Source: JAYOEY01 sp038116945
Lineage (GTDB): Bacteria; Pseudomonadota; Alphaproteobacteria; MPNO01; UBA2964
Length of the DNA: 64,000 nt
Reading direction: 5' to 3'
Assembly: GCA_038116945.1 (NCBI GenBank)
Contig: JAYOEY010000001.1
Location: 1-64,000, forward strand
The translations under genes were made by a program, and so were the position numbers. Below the pieces are notes generated by a model. That model made no database searches. It was not told where the DNA came from and saw only the letters and a program-made list of their open reading frames with translations. Shown here in pieces: positions 52,101 through 59,590 of this stretch (position 1 is the first letter of the stretch; every line of letters starts with the position of its first letter).

Positions 52101-53796
52101 ATCCGGTGTGGGCATGCCGGTCCTCGCCGGAAACGACGTCGTTGCGGTGCTCGAGTTCTTTTCGGATACACCCGCGGCCTGCGACGAAGACATTGTAAAC
52201 GCAATGAACCAGATCGGCACCGAGATCGGGCGCGTTTTCGAGCGGGACCGGGCCGCGAAGCAGTTACTCCACAGCGAACAGCAGATGCGCCAGATCATCG
52301 ATAATTCGCCGCTCTGGATATATGTGAAAGATTCCCAGGGAAGGTACGTCCTGGCGAACGAGGCGATTGCATCGTTTTACGACATGACGGCGTCGGAACT
52401 GGTCGGGAAGCGGCAGGAAGACGTCTATCCGTATCCGGAAATTACAAGACGGATCAAGGAGACCGATCGGGAGGTTGTGGAAAGCCTTCAATCGAAGATT
52501 TTTCCGGAATGGCCAATCAAGACCCGGGACGGCGACGAACGGATCATGCGCCTCGTGAAGATGCCGTATACGATGGAGGATGGCGGAATCGGCGTTCTCG
52601 GGATTTCGCTGGATATTACCGACGAGAAGAGGGCGGAAGCGGAGCTTCGTCAGGCCCAGCGAATGGATGCCCTGGGACAAATGACCGGCGGCGTTGCCCA
52701 CGATTTCAATAATCTTCTGACGATCATTCTGGGAAATCTGCAACTGCTTCAGCGTCAGATTGACGACCCTGCGCTGATAAAGCTGACGGCGGCCGCGGAG
52801 CGCGCGGCGCGACGCGGCGGGGACGTAACCGGTCGGTTGCTTGCTTTCGCGCGCAGCCAGCCGCTTGAGCCGCGGCCGGTGGACTTGCCCCAACTGGTCC
52901 GGGAGGCAACGCCGCTTATCGAACGAACCGTCGGGCCGGGCGTTGAACTGGTTGTCCGCAGCGCAGCCGATCTGAAGAACGTGCTTGTCGACCCGGGGCA
53001 GATCGAAAGCGCGCTGATCAACCTCACGGCAAACTCCAGAGACGCGATGCCCGAAGGCGGCCGGATTACCATCGAGATGGAAAACGTAATCGTCGCGAGG
53101 GGAAATCCCGACAACCTCCCGCTGTCGCCTGGCCGCTATGTAAGGCTTGCGTTCTCGGATAGCGGACTCGGCATGGATGCCCATGTCGCCGCGCACGCGG
53201 TTGAGCCGTTTTTTACGACAAAGTCAGTCGGCAAGGGGAGCGGACTGGGGCTGCCCAGCGTATACGGGTTCGCTGAGCAGTCGGGCGGCGGCGTCACCAT
53301 TGAAAGCGAGCCCGGGAGCGGCACATGCGTGTCGATCTATCTCCCGCAATCTGAGACGGGTGTCGAAATCAATGAGAGCGCCGGGGATATTCCGATTGAT
53401 GGGCGGCAGGCGATTGTCCTGCTTGTCGAGGACGAGCCGGATGTGCGGGAATATGCGCGAACGATTCTTGGTAACCTGAACTATCGCGTTGTCGAGGCGG
53501 AGGACGGCAGGCAGGCCATCGCTGTGCTGAAAGGCGATCAATGGCTCGATCTTGTTTTTAGCGACGTGATTCTGCCGGGAGACATCGACGGGGGGGCGAT
53601 CGCGGAGGCAGCGGGAAGGCTGCGTCCCGACCTGAAAGTAATTCTTACCTCCGGGAATTGGGACATCGCGTCTTCGAAAGGCGCCAGCTCTTTCGACGGC
53701 GTTGCCATGTTGTCAAAACCCTATACAGAAGAAGAACTTGCGGGTATAATTCGAAAAACTTTGACGAAGCGTGACGCAACGCTCGTCGGGGAATGA
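49102..53796 (+). CDS. Multi-PAS hybrid sensor histidine kinase
   Basis: This 1564-residue protein has two membrane helices (about 32-50 and 65-90), then roughly seven PAS domains. The first six run from about 110 to 870; the repeated RFSLAFEASGSGFAISD / RFRSAFEASGTGVTITD blocks show internal duplication. A GAF domain follows (about 880-1050), another PAS (about 1058-1175), HisKA with phospho-accepting H1200 (GGVAHDFNN), HATPase (about 1290-1415) and a receiver with D1488. It is much longer than CckA. The start is ATG 49102; ATG 49156 is possible. Confidence 0.93.
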   Translation: MLTGRKKGRSGLEVRQRSMRSEFSRFGNGIHGRLLLGVAILLAEMVCFAVVVAIDHDGSLARMAGMHPFLILGALVVVAAGVFLMARILILWRTNVHLRALAEERVGIIDSLIESESHLQSLTDISPVGILFIDVDGICLYANRRAELIAGRSAATIASQVWLTLLHPEDRDRVATVWEKTGSTAAPVLFEARVAADGRTATWILGQAVAQREEHGDVVGYVLTITDITERKNMEEVLAERDARFRASERIARIGHWERSYVTNQVYWSDQVYEIYGLDPATYVPDFDDIYGRMHPDDRERVRSAASKIWDGGNRYDVEHRIVLPDGEPRWVHVQSELIRDEADNPLMFRGTIQDIHEFRETRMALRQSEERFSLAFEASGSGFAISDLQGRYVRVNPAFCDLLGYRMEELLRLGRDDVTHPEELEISQRRTEMLVSGSANAVSREKRYVRKDGGIIWAVTTTVAMADPQDGGTYLISNIQDVTERRQALDALRMSEERFRSAFEASGTGVTITDRRGRYLRVNPAFCRLLRYEEAELLKLCRKDVAVAEDIPNIESVYEELFGRKTEFHSRESRYVRKDGSVLWGIVTSVLVDPADGSDPYLINNLQDITERKEVEEALAQNQERLIRAQRIAELGDWERDVKTDLVTWSPQTPRMLGLENAEAGVSFERFLEVVHPEDREILTSRTHRQHSGEDKSTWEYRIIRADTGEIRYVRSEAEVDRDADGRPLKIAGTLQDVTRLRRTETAFRESEARYRGVFNAGAIGIVVTTRKLGIVEVNKAFEDFVGYPQKDILSKTPLDFVHDQEREEIIKNRDRLYARTVDRIYSERRFIHRDGNVRWANLGVSVLETSGDDPVSIIAVQDITDRKKADEALLRTSKMLDLVREVALASNRAASADELIRFCLKRICEFLGWPVGHAFLIKEKQKDSVIEYSPLWYLADEEKYAPFVELSESVNIRRGVQLPGEVFEKEAVVWREKIPRREHGNGSRGRAVRQVGLKSGVGMPVLAGNDVVAVLEFFSDTPAACDEDIVNAMNQIGTEIGRVFERDRAAKQLLHSEQQMRQIIDNSPLWIYVKDSQGRYVLANEAIASFYDMTASELVGKRQEDVYPYPEITRRIKETDREVVESLQSKIFPEWPIKTRDGDERIMRLVKMPYTMEDGGIGVLGISLDITDEKRAEAELRQAQRMDALGQMTGGVAHDFNNLLTIILGNLQLLQRQIDDPALIKLTAAAERAARRGGDVTGRLLAFARSQPLEPRPVDLPQLVREATPLIERTVGPGVELVVRSAADLKNVLVDPGQIESALINLTANSRDAMPEGGRITIEMENVIVARGNPDNLPLSPGRYVRLAFSDSGLGMDAHVAAHAVEPFFTTKSVGKGSGLGLPSVYGFAEQSGGGVTIESEPGSGTCVSIYLPQSETGVEINESAGDIPIDGRQAIVLLVEDEPDVREYARTILGNLNYRVVEAEDGRQAIAVLKGDQWLDLVFSDVILPGDIDGGAIAEAAGRLRPDLKVILTSGNWDIASSKGASSFDGVAMLSKPYTEEELAGIIRKTLTKRDATLVGE

Positions 53797-53827
53797 TACG
53801 GTGGAAGGCTTTTGAGCGAGGGGGGGT

Positions 53828-54199
53828 GTGGCCGAACGTCGACTGCTTGTGATTGATGACGAACCCGATATCGCCGAATACATCGGGCAGGTCGGAAAGG
53901 GTCTTGGGTACGACGTACGCGTCTCCAGCGACGTGGAAACGTTTAAGGCCTCGTTCGAAGGGTTTTTCCCCGATGTCGTCGTGCTGGATGTCATCATGCC
54001 TGAAATTGACGGCATCGAACTCGTGAAATATCTCGCAACCTGCGGGTGCGAAGCCAGGATTCTGGTAATCAGCGGATACGCGCAGCGTTATCTCGACAAT
54101 ACGAAAGCTCTTGGCGAAGCTTTCGGGCTGCGGTCCGTGACCGCCATGGCCAAACCGATCGAACTGCCGAAGCTGGAACGGTTTCTGGTCGCCGCATAG
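53828..54199 (+). CDS. Single-domain response regulator
   Basis: The 123-residue CheY-like protein starts at GTG 53828 (AERRLLVIDDEPDIAEYIG), with D10/D11, phospho-acceptor D54 (VVVLDVIMP) and lysine in AMAKPIELPK. There is no output domain, so it probably takes phosphate from the adjacent hybrid kinase or acts as a phosphate sink or shuttle. It lies 31 nt after the kinase stop. Confidence 0.88.
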   Translation: MAERRLLVIDDEPDIAEYIGQVGKGLGYDVRVSSDVETFKASFEGFFPDVVVLDVIMPEIDGIELVKYLATCGCEARILVISGYAQRYLDNTKALGEAFGLRSVTAMAKPIELPKLERFLVAA

Positions 54200-54266
54200 G
54201 CGTCGCCGATCGCTCAGCGCTCAGCGGGTTCGCAAAAAAGACGTTTCATTCCAAATGATTGCCGGC

Positions 54267-54340
54267 TGGAGCGGGTGAAGGGAATCGAACCCTCGTCACT
54301 TGCTTGGGAAGCAAGAGCTCTACCATTGAGCTACACCCGC
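54267..54340 (-). tRNA. tRNA-Gly (anticodon CCC)
   Basis: Read on the minus strand, GCGGGTG at the 5' end pairs with CACCCGC before T and an encoded CCA. The anticodon stem CTTGC/GCAAG closes loop TTCCCAA, with anticodon CCC at 54306-54308, as in E. coli glyU. It reads GGG. A weak TCATT/AATGA hairpin and a T6 run lie just past its 3' end (about 54230-54257) and may end the transcript. Confidence 0.97.
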
Positions 54341-54371
54341 GCAGGATACGAAAGACGTATCGGGCGCGCGG

Positions 54372-54399
54372 ATTATATCGGGACGGAACGTCTCCGCAA
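54372..54399 (-). promoter_or_regulatory. Promoter of tRNA-Gly
   Basis: On the minus strand TTGCGG (54399-54394), 16 nt and TATAAT (54377-54372) form a good sigma-70 promoter ending 31 nt before the tRNA. A 6-bp hairpin (GATACG/CGTATC, 54345-54361) lies in the leader. Confidence 0.7.
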
Positions 54400-54469
54400 G
54401 CACATCGCTTGCATCCAGGTGACATTTGAATAGTCTCGCCTTCCGCAAACTGAAAAAGGCTGGCGGACT

Positions 54470-54907
54470 ATGTCCGATACGATCCTATCGATCAGCGGCG
54501 TTCTTGCGACCGGAGTGGGGCAGGCGACGGGTTTTACCCAGCTGGACTGGGCGCGGGCGGCTTTTATCGAAAAACTCAGCATGGACCCCCATCCCGGAAC
54601 GGTGAACCTGATCGTTGTCGAGGACGAGTGCCGGGCAGCCTGGCGTCGGCTACGAAATTCGCCTGCCATCGTGATCCATCCGCCGCGCACCGACTGGTGC
54701 GACGCGAAATGCTACAAGGCGAGGATCGTTCCCGTCGAAGGAGCGGCTGTCCCGGCAGCCATCGTACTTCCCGACGTGACCGGTTATGCCGACAACCAGA
54801 TAGAACTGATCGCTCCTGTTGCCGTAAGGGCGACGTTCGGTCTTGCCGATGGCGACACGGTCCGGATCGAAGTCATGTTAAAGGAGGCCGAGAGTGCGTC
54901 CGACTGA
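54470..54907 (+). CDS. DUF120 protein, archaeal-type CTP-dependent riboflavin-kinase-like
   Basis: The 145-residue protein matches the cradle-loop-barrel RibK family: GVLATGVGQATGFTQLDWARAAF (Gly-rich nucleotide segment), PHPGTVNLIVVED (the GTLN-like element), DWCDAKCYKARI, then PAAIVLPDVTGYADNQIELIAPVAVRATFGLADGD. Archaeal RibK phosphorylates riboflavin with CTP. Bacteria normally use bifunctional RibF, so a flavin-related side task is likely. Its 3' end overlaps the enolase-superfamily gene by 14 nt. Confidence 0.75.
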   Translation: MSDTILSISGVLATGVGQATGFTQLDWARAAFIEKLSMDPHPGTVNLIVVEDECRAAWRRLRNSPAIVIHPPRTDWCDAKCYKARIVPVEGAAVPAAIVLPDVTGYADNQIELIAPVAVRATFGLADGDTVRIEVMLKEAESASD

Positions 54908-55994
54908 AAGAAATGTGCTCTCCCACGGACGGGCCGAGCTGTGGCGATTCCCGCTCGCGGGAGCGACTGGCGGGTCCGGCATAACGGCGGTCGACGTGGT
55001 CGTTGTCGAACTCGAGGACGCGCAGGGCAGAACCGGTTCCGGTTTTTCGTACGTTCTGGGCGGCGATGGCCACGTTGCCCGGGCATGCGCGGCGGAGATG
55101 CTGCAAAAGTTCGTTGTCAATTCGGACATGGTTCCGCCGCCCGCGCTGTGGCGGCGTCTCGCCGCATCGCTCAACCGGACGGGGAGGGGAGTCGGATATC
55201 TTTCGATGGCCGCGATTGACCTGGCGGCGTGGGACCTCTGGTCGAAGCAGCTCGATATGCCCTTGTATCGGGCGATGGGCGGCGAAGCGCGGTCGATACC
55301 GGTATACGGAAGTGGCGGGTTCGGTCCGGCCCAGGATCCGGACGCTGCGGTGGAGCGGGCGCTCGCCTATGTCCGGATGGGGTGTTCCGCAGTGAAATTG
55401 CGGTTTGCCGGGAATGCGGACGATGTGACAAGGCTCCGCGCCGTTTCGGACGCCTTGCCGCCTGCCATACGGATCATGGGCGATCTGAACGAAAAATGCG
55501 ACCTGGCGGGCGCCCGGTGGCTGGCCGGCGAGTGTGCGAAATTCAATCTGTTCTGGCTTGAGGAACCCTTGCCGGCAAGCGATGTCGCGGGGTATGCGGC
55601 GCTCGCGGCGCATTCGCCGGTGCCGATCGCGACCGGTGAGCACCATCAGGGACTCGTCGAGCTGGGGCCGTTTTTCGAGTCCCGCTCCTGCGACGTCGTT
55701 CAGCCGGATCTCGCCATGATCGGCGGGCTGACCGAGGCGATGAGGGTTGCGACCGTTGCACAGCATTACGGAATTTCGGTCGCCCCGCATTTCCTGCCGG
55801 CGCTTTTCGTGCATCTGGCGGCGGCCTGTCCTTCGGTGCAATGGCTGGAACATTTTCCGTTGCTGGAGCCTCTTTTCGAGAATCCGGTTGAAATGGATGA
55901 AAACGGGAAAATGGCGCCGCCGGAGATTCCGGGGCACGGCCTGGCATGGGCTCCCGGTGCGAGAACCGAATTTTCGGTCTCTGGCGGAACGTAA
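54894..55994 (+). CDS. Mandelate racemase/muconate lactonising enzyme-family protein
   Basis: The 366-residue enolase-superfamily protein has Mg2+ ligands D197 (MGDLNEK), E223 (WLEEPLP) and E249 (ATGEHH), H299 (SVAPHF) as general base and K168-X-R170 in place of the usual K-X-K. Such enzymes dehydrate or racemise sugar acids; the second catalytic Lys is replaced by Arg here. GTG 54894 gives a 14-nt overlap with the DUF120 gene, so the two are likely coupled. Confidence 0.87.
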   Translation: MRPTERNVLSHGRAELWRFPLAGATGGSGITAVDVVVVELEDAQGRTGSGFSYVLGGDGHVARACAAEMLQKFVVNSDMVPPPALWRRLAASLNRTGRGVGYLSMAAIDLAAWDLWSKQLDMPLYRAMGGEARSIPVYGSGGFGPAQDPDAAVERALAYVRMGCSAVKLRFAGNADDVTRLRAVSDALPPAIRIMGDLNEKCDLAGARWLAGECAKFNLFWLEEPLPASDVAGYAALAAHSPVPIATGEHHQGLVELGPFFESRSCDVVQPDLAMIGGLTEAMRVATVAQHYGISVAPHFLPALFVHLAAACPSVQWLEHFPLLEPLFENPVEMDENGKMAPPEIPGHGLAWAPGARTEFSVSGGT

Positions 55995-56074
55995 GGTACG
56001 GTCTCCGTCTCTGTGTCCGATTTTAACGATAAAACAGCAGCTTATCGGCCAAATCGGACGTTAATTGTTGCTTT

Positions 56075-56084
56075 ATGGTTAACC
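56075..56084 (+). promoter_or_regulatory. CtrA-like half-site before the M23/bactofilin pair
   Basis: ATGGTTAACC contains the reverse of TTAACCAT, the CtrA half-site, and a second TTAA lies 18 nt upstream at 56061-56064. It lies about 115 nt before the start of the M23 peptidase gene. The 204-nt gap after the enolase-family gene otherwise shows no hairpin. Confidence 0.35.
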
Positions 56085-56197
56085 GGCAGGATAGGTTATG
56101 CGCCGGTTCGGGGGGAAATCCTGCAGCGCAGCAACGCGTTCGGGCCGGATACCAAATCAGCGCGGTCGTGCCGCCTGCAATGGGAACGGAAAGTTTG

Positions 56198-57478
56198 ATG
56201 CGAATAATCGATGCGGTTACGCGAGCGACCGAACCGCGTGAAATCATGCTGTACGGTGGCGGGAATGTTCGCCACATCAGGATTCCCCGATGGGTTCAGG
56301 TGCCCGGCGCGCTGGCGATCGTTGCCGTCGTTGGGTGGTTCGCTCATGTAACCTTCGTGTATTTCGGTTTCGACAAGATCATTCAGGCCAAGAACGAAGA
56401 AATCGCCAAGGTGATCGAGGAAAATTCGGCCCTGTCGAGCCGGCTATCGAACATGCGGGACGATATTACCGATGTCGCCGGGACGCTGAAGAAAAGTCAC
56501 CATAATCTCGTCGGGCTGATCAATCAGAACGACGCCTACAAGGCGGAGATCGAGAGCCTCCGGAAAGCGGTCAGTCTTTCAGAAGGAAAGCGCGGGGAGC
56601 AGCTCCGCCGTCAGGCAGCGCTGGCGGCCAAGCTCGAGGGGCTGGAGAAACAGCTCGACAAATCGGAAAAATCTTCGCAGCGGGTTACGCAGAGGCTGGA
56701 GGACACCAAGCAGCAGCTCACTACGGCGCTCGTTGACCGGGGCGCCTTCGCCAGCGCCCGTGACTGGCTGCAGAAACGGGTGGAACGGCTTGAGCAGCGT
56801 GTCGTGTTTCTGCGTCAGACACAGAAGACGGCGCTCGCCAAGGTAAATGCCCGGACCCTCAAGGACATCGAAAAAATCGAAAAAATTATCAAGGCCGTCG
56901 GGCTCGACCCCATCGACCTCCTGCGGGCGAACAATCCGGACCAGTATGCCAGCGGAGGGCCCTTCGTCCCGGACAGCTCGGCTACTACGGGTACCATTGA
57001 AGACGAAGACGCCGTGCTGGAGAAGCACATGGCCCACTGGCAGGAGCTTCAGAAAATTCTGACGCATCTGCCGCTTATCGCACCGCTCGACCATTACAGG
57101 CTGGCCAGCGGATTTGGCCGGAGGCGCGACCCCGTCAACCGGAAATGGGCGAGCCACGAAGGCATAGACCTGGCCGCCAGCCTGAGATCTCCGGTAATGG
57201 CGACGGCCGAAGGCAAGGTCGTCTTCAGCGGCTGGAAAGGTCGCTATGGGCGGACGGTCGAAATCGATCACGGAGGCGGAATCAGGACCCGGTACGGCCA
57301 TCTCCGCCGGACGCTGGTTAAGCCGGGACAAACCGTGAGCCTTGGTGATATCATCGGACAGCTTGGCTCGTCCGGTCGCAGCACCGGCCCGCACGTTCAC
57401 TATGAAATTATCGTCGACGATAAACAGGTAGATCCCGAGAGATTTATCAAGGCAGGGAAAGATGTTTTCAAAGGATAA
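56198..57478 (+). CDS. M23-family peptidase with membrane anchor and coiled coil (DipM/LmdC-like)
   Basis: From ATG 56198 the product is 426 residues: a cytoplasmic stretch, one membrane helix (VQVPGALAIVAVVGWFAHVT), a long coiled coil (about residues 65-230) and a C-terminal M23 domain with HEGIDLAA and GPHVHYEI zinc ligands (H-X3-D and H-X-H). It should cut peptidoglycan cross-links. The frame is open to 56075. The stop overlaps the bactofilin gene by 17 nt. Confidence 0.9.
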   Translation: MRIIDAVTRATEPREIMLYGGGNVRHIRIPRWVQVPGALAIVAVVGWFAHVTFVYFGFDKIIQAKNEEIAKVIEENSALSSRLSNMRDDITDVAGTLKKSHHNLVGLINQNDAYKAEIESLRKAVSLSEGKRGEQLRRQAALAAKLEGLEKQLDKSEKSSQRVTQRLEDTKQQLTTALVDRGAFASARDWLQKRVERLEQRVVFLRQTQKTALAKVNARTLKDIEKIEKIIKAVGLDPIDLLRANNPDQYASGGPFVPDSSATTGTIEDEDAVLEKHMAHWQELQKILTHLPLIAPLDHYRLASGFGRRRDPVNRKWASHEGIDLAASLRSPVMATAEGKVVFSGWKGRYGRTVEIDHGGGIRTRYGHLRRTLVKPGQTVSLGDIIGQLGSSGRSTGPHVHYEIIVDDKQVDPERFIKAGKDVFKG

Positions 57479-57875
57479 GAAGGACGGCAAGCGCCGCGTT
57501 GGTGCACCGACAATCATCAGCGAAGGGCTGACCGTCACGGGCAATCTCAATGGTGAAGGTGAGGTCCAGGTCGACGGTTTGGTAGAGGGCGATGTCAAAA
57601 GCGTTCGCCTCAGCATCGGCCAGAACGGTCGCGTCCTCGGCGCGATCCGCGCGGAAAAACTGCTTGTCCGGGGACGTGTCGATGGCGAAATCCGTGCCCA
57701 GGAAGTCACCCTGACGCGCACGGCGCGCGTCAAGGGCGATATCCATCATGATACGCTCAGCATTGAGCCGGGCGCGCAGCTCGACGGGCATTGCCGCAGG
57801 CTGAACGCCGTCGAAGATGGCGAAACGTCCAATATCAATCTTGTCGTCAGCGACGGGAAGCCGACCGGCGCTTAA
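57462..57875 (+). CDS. Bactofilin (polymer-forming cytoskeletal protein)
   Basis: The 137-residue beta-solenoid protein shows GNLNGEGEVQVDGLVEGDV, GRVLGAIRAEKLLVRGRVDGEI and ARVKGDIHHDTLSIEPGAQLDG, the repeat of bactofilins. These form filaments that place peptidoglycan hydrolases at curved or stalked cell regions in Caulobacter and Hyphomonas. The overlap with the M23 gene indicates a shared role. Its end overlaps the opposite-strand gene by 4 nt. Confidence 0.94.
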   Translation: MFSKDKKDGKRRVGAPTIISEGLTVTGNLNGEGEVQVDGLVEGDVKSVRLSIGQNGRVLGAIRAEKLLVRGRVDGEIRAQEVTLTRTARVKGDIHHDTLSIEPGAQLDGHCRRLNAVEDGETSNINLVVSDGKPTGA

Positions 57876-58861
57876 TCCTTCGCGGCGTCCAGCGCCTCTG
57901 CGAAGACGTCCGGATCGACATTGCCGCCGGACATGACGATGGCGGTCGTCTTGTTGCGACAGTCGGCCAATCCACCGAGCGCGGCCCCGAGAGCGATCGC
58001 GCCGCCCGGTTCGGCGACAAGTTTCAGGTACCGGAAGGCGAAGGCGATGGCCTGACGCGTGACGTCGTCGGGGACAGCGATGCCGCCCGCCAGAAGAACG
58101 TTGTTCATCGAGAAAGTGAGCGCGCCCGGCGTAGGCACGAGCAGGGCGTCGCAGATCGACGGGGCTTTCGCCTCCGCTGTCTGACGGTCGCCCGCCGCGA
58201 GCGATCGCGTCGTGTCGTCATAGCCTGTCGGTTCGACGGCGAACACGGCACATTGGGGAAATCTCGCTTTTACGGCTGTCGCGATGCCGGCGATCAATCC
58301 TCCGCCGCTGCACGGCACAAGCACCAGGTCGGGCGAGACCCCCATCGCGTCGAGGTCTTCCGCGATTTCGAGCCCGGCCGTTCCCTGACCGGCGATGATC
58401 CTCGGGTGATCGAAAGGCGGTACCAGAGTAGCGCCGCTTTTTTCGATCAGCGCTTTCGCTATTTCTTCCCGCGATTCCAGAATGCGGTCGTAGAGGACGA
58501 TTTCCGCGCCGAATGAACGGGTCGCATCGACCTTGATCGAGGGTGCGTCGCTGGGCATGACGATTGTCGCATCCACCCCGAAACGGCTGGATACCGCGGC
58601 AACCGCCTGTGCATGATTGCCCGACGAAAAGGCGACGACTCCGCGCCTGCGCTCGTCCTCCGTCAGTCGGCTGATGAAATTGAAGGCGCCGCGAAACTTG
58701 AACGATCCCGTCACCTGAAGCATCTCGGGTTTGATGAAGATGCGTCCGCCGACCCGCTCGCCGGCGGCGGCGCATTCGAGCAGCGGCGTCCGTACGGCAT
58801 GGCCCTTCAGGCGGGAGGCAGCGTCTTCGATATCCGTCAGCGTGGGCGGGTGCGGACTCAT
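57872..58861 (-). CDS. Threonine dehydratase-like PLP enzyme (TdcB/serine racemase group)
   Basis: The 329-residue fold-type II PLP enzyme has the lysine in GSFKFRGAFNFI, AFSSGNHAQAVA for phosphate contact, CSGGGLIAGIATAV and VMSGGNVD at the end. It probably deaminates threonine or serine, or racemises serine; there is no C-terminal regulatory domain, so it is the catabolic form. The open frame to 59017 overlaps the HAD gene; ATG 58861 overlaps it by 4 nt. Confidence 0.88.
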   Translation of the reverse strand: MSPHPPTLTDIEDAASRLKGHAVRTPLLECAAAGERVGGRIFIKPEMLQVTGSFKFRGAFNFISRLTEDERRRGVVAFSSGNHAQAVAAVSSRFGVDATIVMPSDAPSIKVDATRSFGAEIVLYDRILESREEIAKALIEKSGATLVPPFDHPRIIAGQGTAGLEIAEDLDAMGVSPDLVLVPCSGGGLIAGIATAVKARFPQCAVFAVEPTGYDDTTRSLAAGDRQTAEAKAPSICDALLVPTPGALTFSMNNVLLAGGIAVPDDVTRQAIAFAFRYLKLVAEPGGAIALGAALGGLADCRNKTTAIVMSGGNVDPDVFAEALDAAKD

Positions 58862-59562
58862 TGCGGCGGGGCTCCTTCCGCCATCAGCAGAGGCGGCACT
58901 TCGTCGAGCGTATGAATAATGGAAGAGGGCCTGAACGGAAGCCTGTCGACCGGAGCTTCCGCCCGGTTGACCCAGGCCGTGGGGTATCCGAACGCCGCGG
59001 CGCCGGCGACGTCCCATCCGTTCGCGGAGAGAAAAAGAATCTCCTCGCGTTCGAAGCCGCCCGCGTCGATGGCCGTCATGTAAACGGACGGGTGCGGTTT
59101 GTACATCTTCACGATTTCGGCGGAGAGGAGAACTTCAAACCTGTCCCTGATGCCTGCCGCGGCAAGGCCTTCTTCCAGCATCTCAGGCGCGCCGTTGGAA
59201 AGCACGGCGAGCGCAAACCCGTCGGCGCGCAGCCTGTCCAGGGTCTCCGGAACTTCTGGGTAACAGTCCGGTTCGCGGTAGCAGTCCATGAGATCCTTTT
59301 CGAGGGTCTCGTCGGAAATCCCCAGCGCTTCGCAGGCATACCCCAGCGCCTCCGCCGTAACCTGCCAGAAATCGATATGGTGACCCATCAGGGTTCTCAG
59401 CCAGCTGTATTCGAGCTGTTTCCGCCGCCAAAGATCGGAAAGCGGGGCCGCCCGGTCCCCGAGCCGGTCGCTGCATCTTTCTACAGCGGCATTGAAATTC
59501 AGAAGCGTGCCGTAAACGTCGAAAACGCATGCCCGGACCCGGGCGAACCGTTCGTCTGTCAT
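58858..59562 (-). CDS. HAD-type II haloacid dehalogenase-like protein
   Basis: The 234-residue protein has VFDVYGTLLNF (nucleophile Asp), RRKQLEYSWLRTLM, VLSNGAPEMLE, KMYKPHPSVY and SANGWDVAGA, the pattern of (S)-2-haloacid dehalogenase. It may dehalogenate 2-haloacids or dephosphorylate a small molecule. It lies 28 nt after the lytic transglycosylase gene and overlaps the threonine dehydratase gene by 4 nt. Confidence 0.88.
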   Translation of the reverse strand: MTDERFARVRACVFDVYGTLLNFNAAVERCSDRLGDRAAPLSDLWRRKQLEYSWLRTLMGHHIDFWQVTAEALGYACEALGISDETLEKDLMDCYREPDCYPEVPETLDRLRADGFALAVLSNGAPEMLEEGLAAAGIRDRFEVLLSAEIVKMYKPHPSVYMTAIDAGGFEREEILFLSANGWDVAGAAAFGYPTAWVNRAEAPVDRLPFRPSSIIHTLDEVPPLLMAEGAPPQ

Positions 59563-59590
59563 TCGATGAATTCCTGAAGTCCGGGAACAG

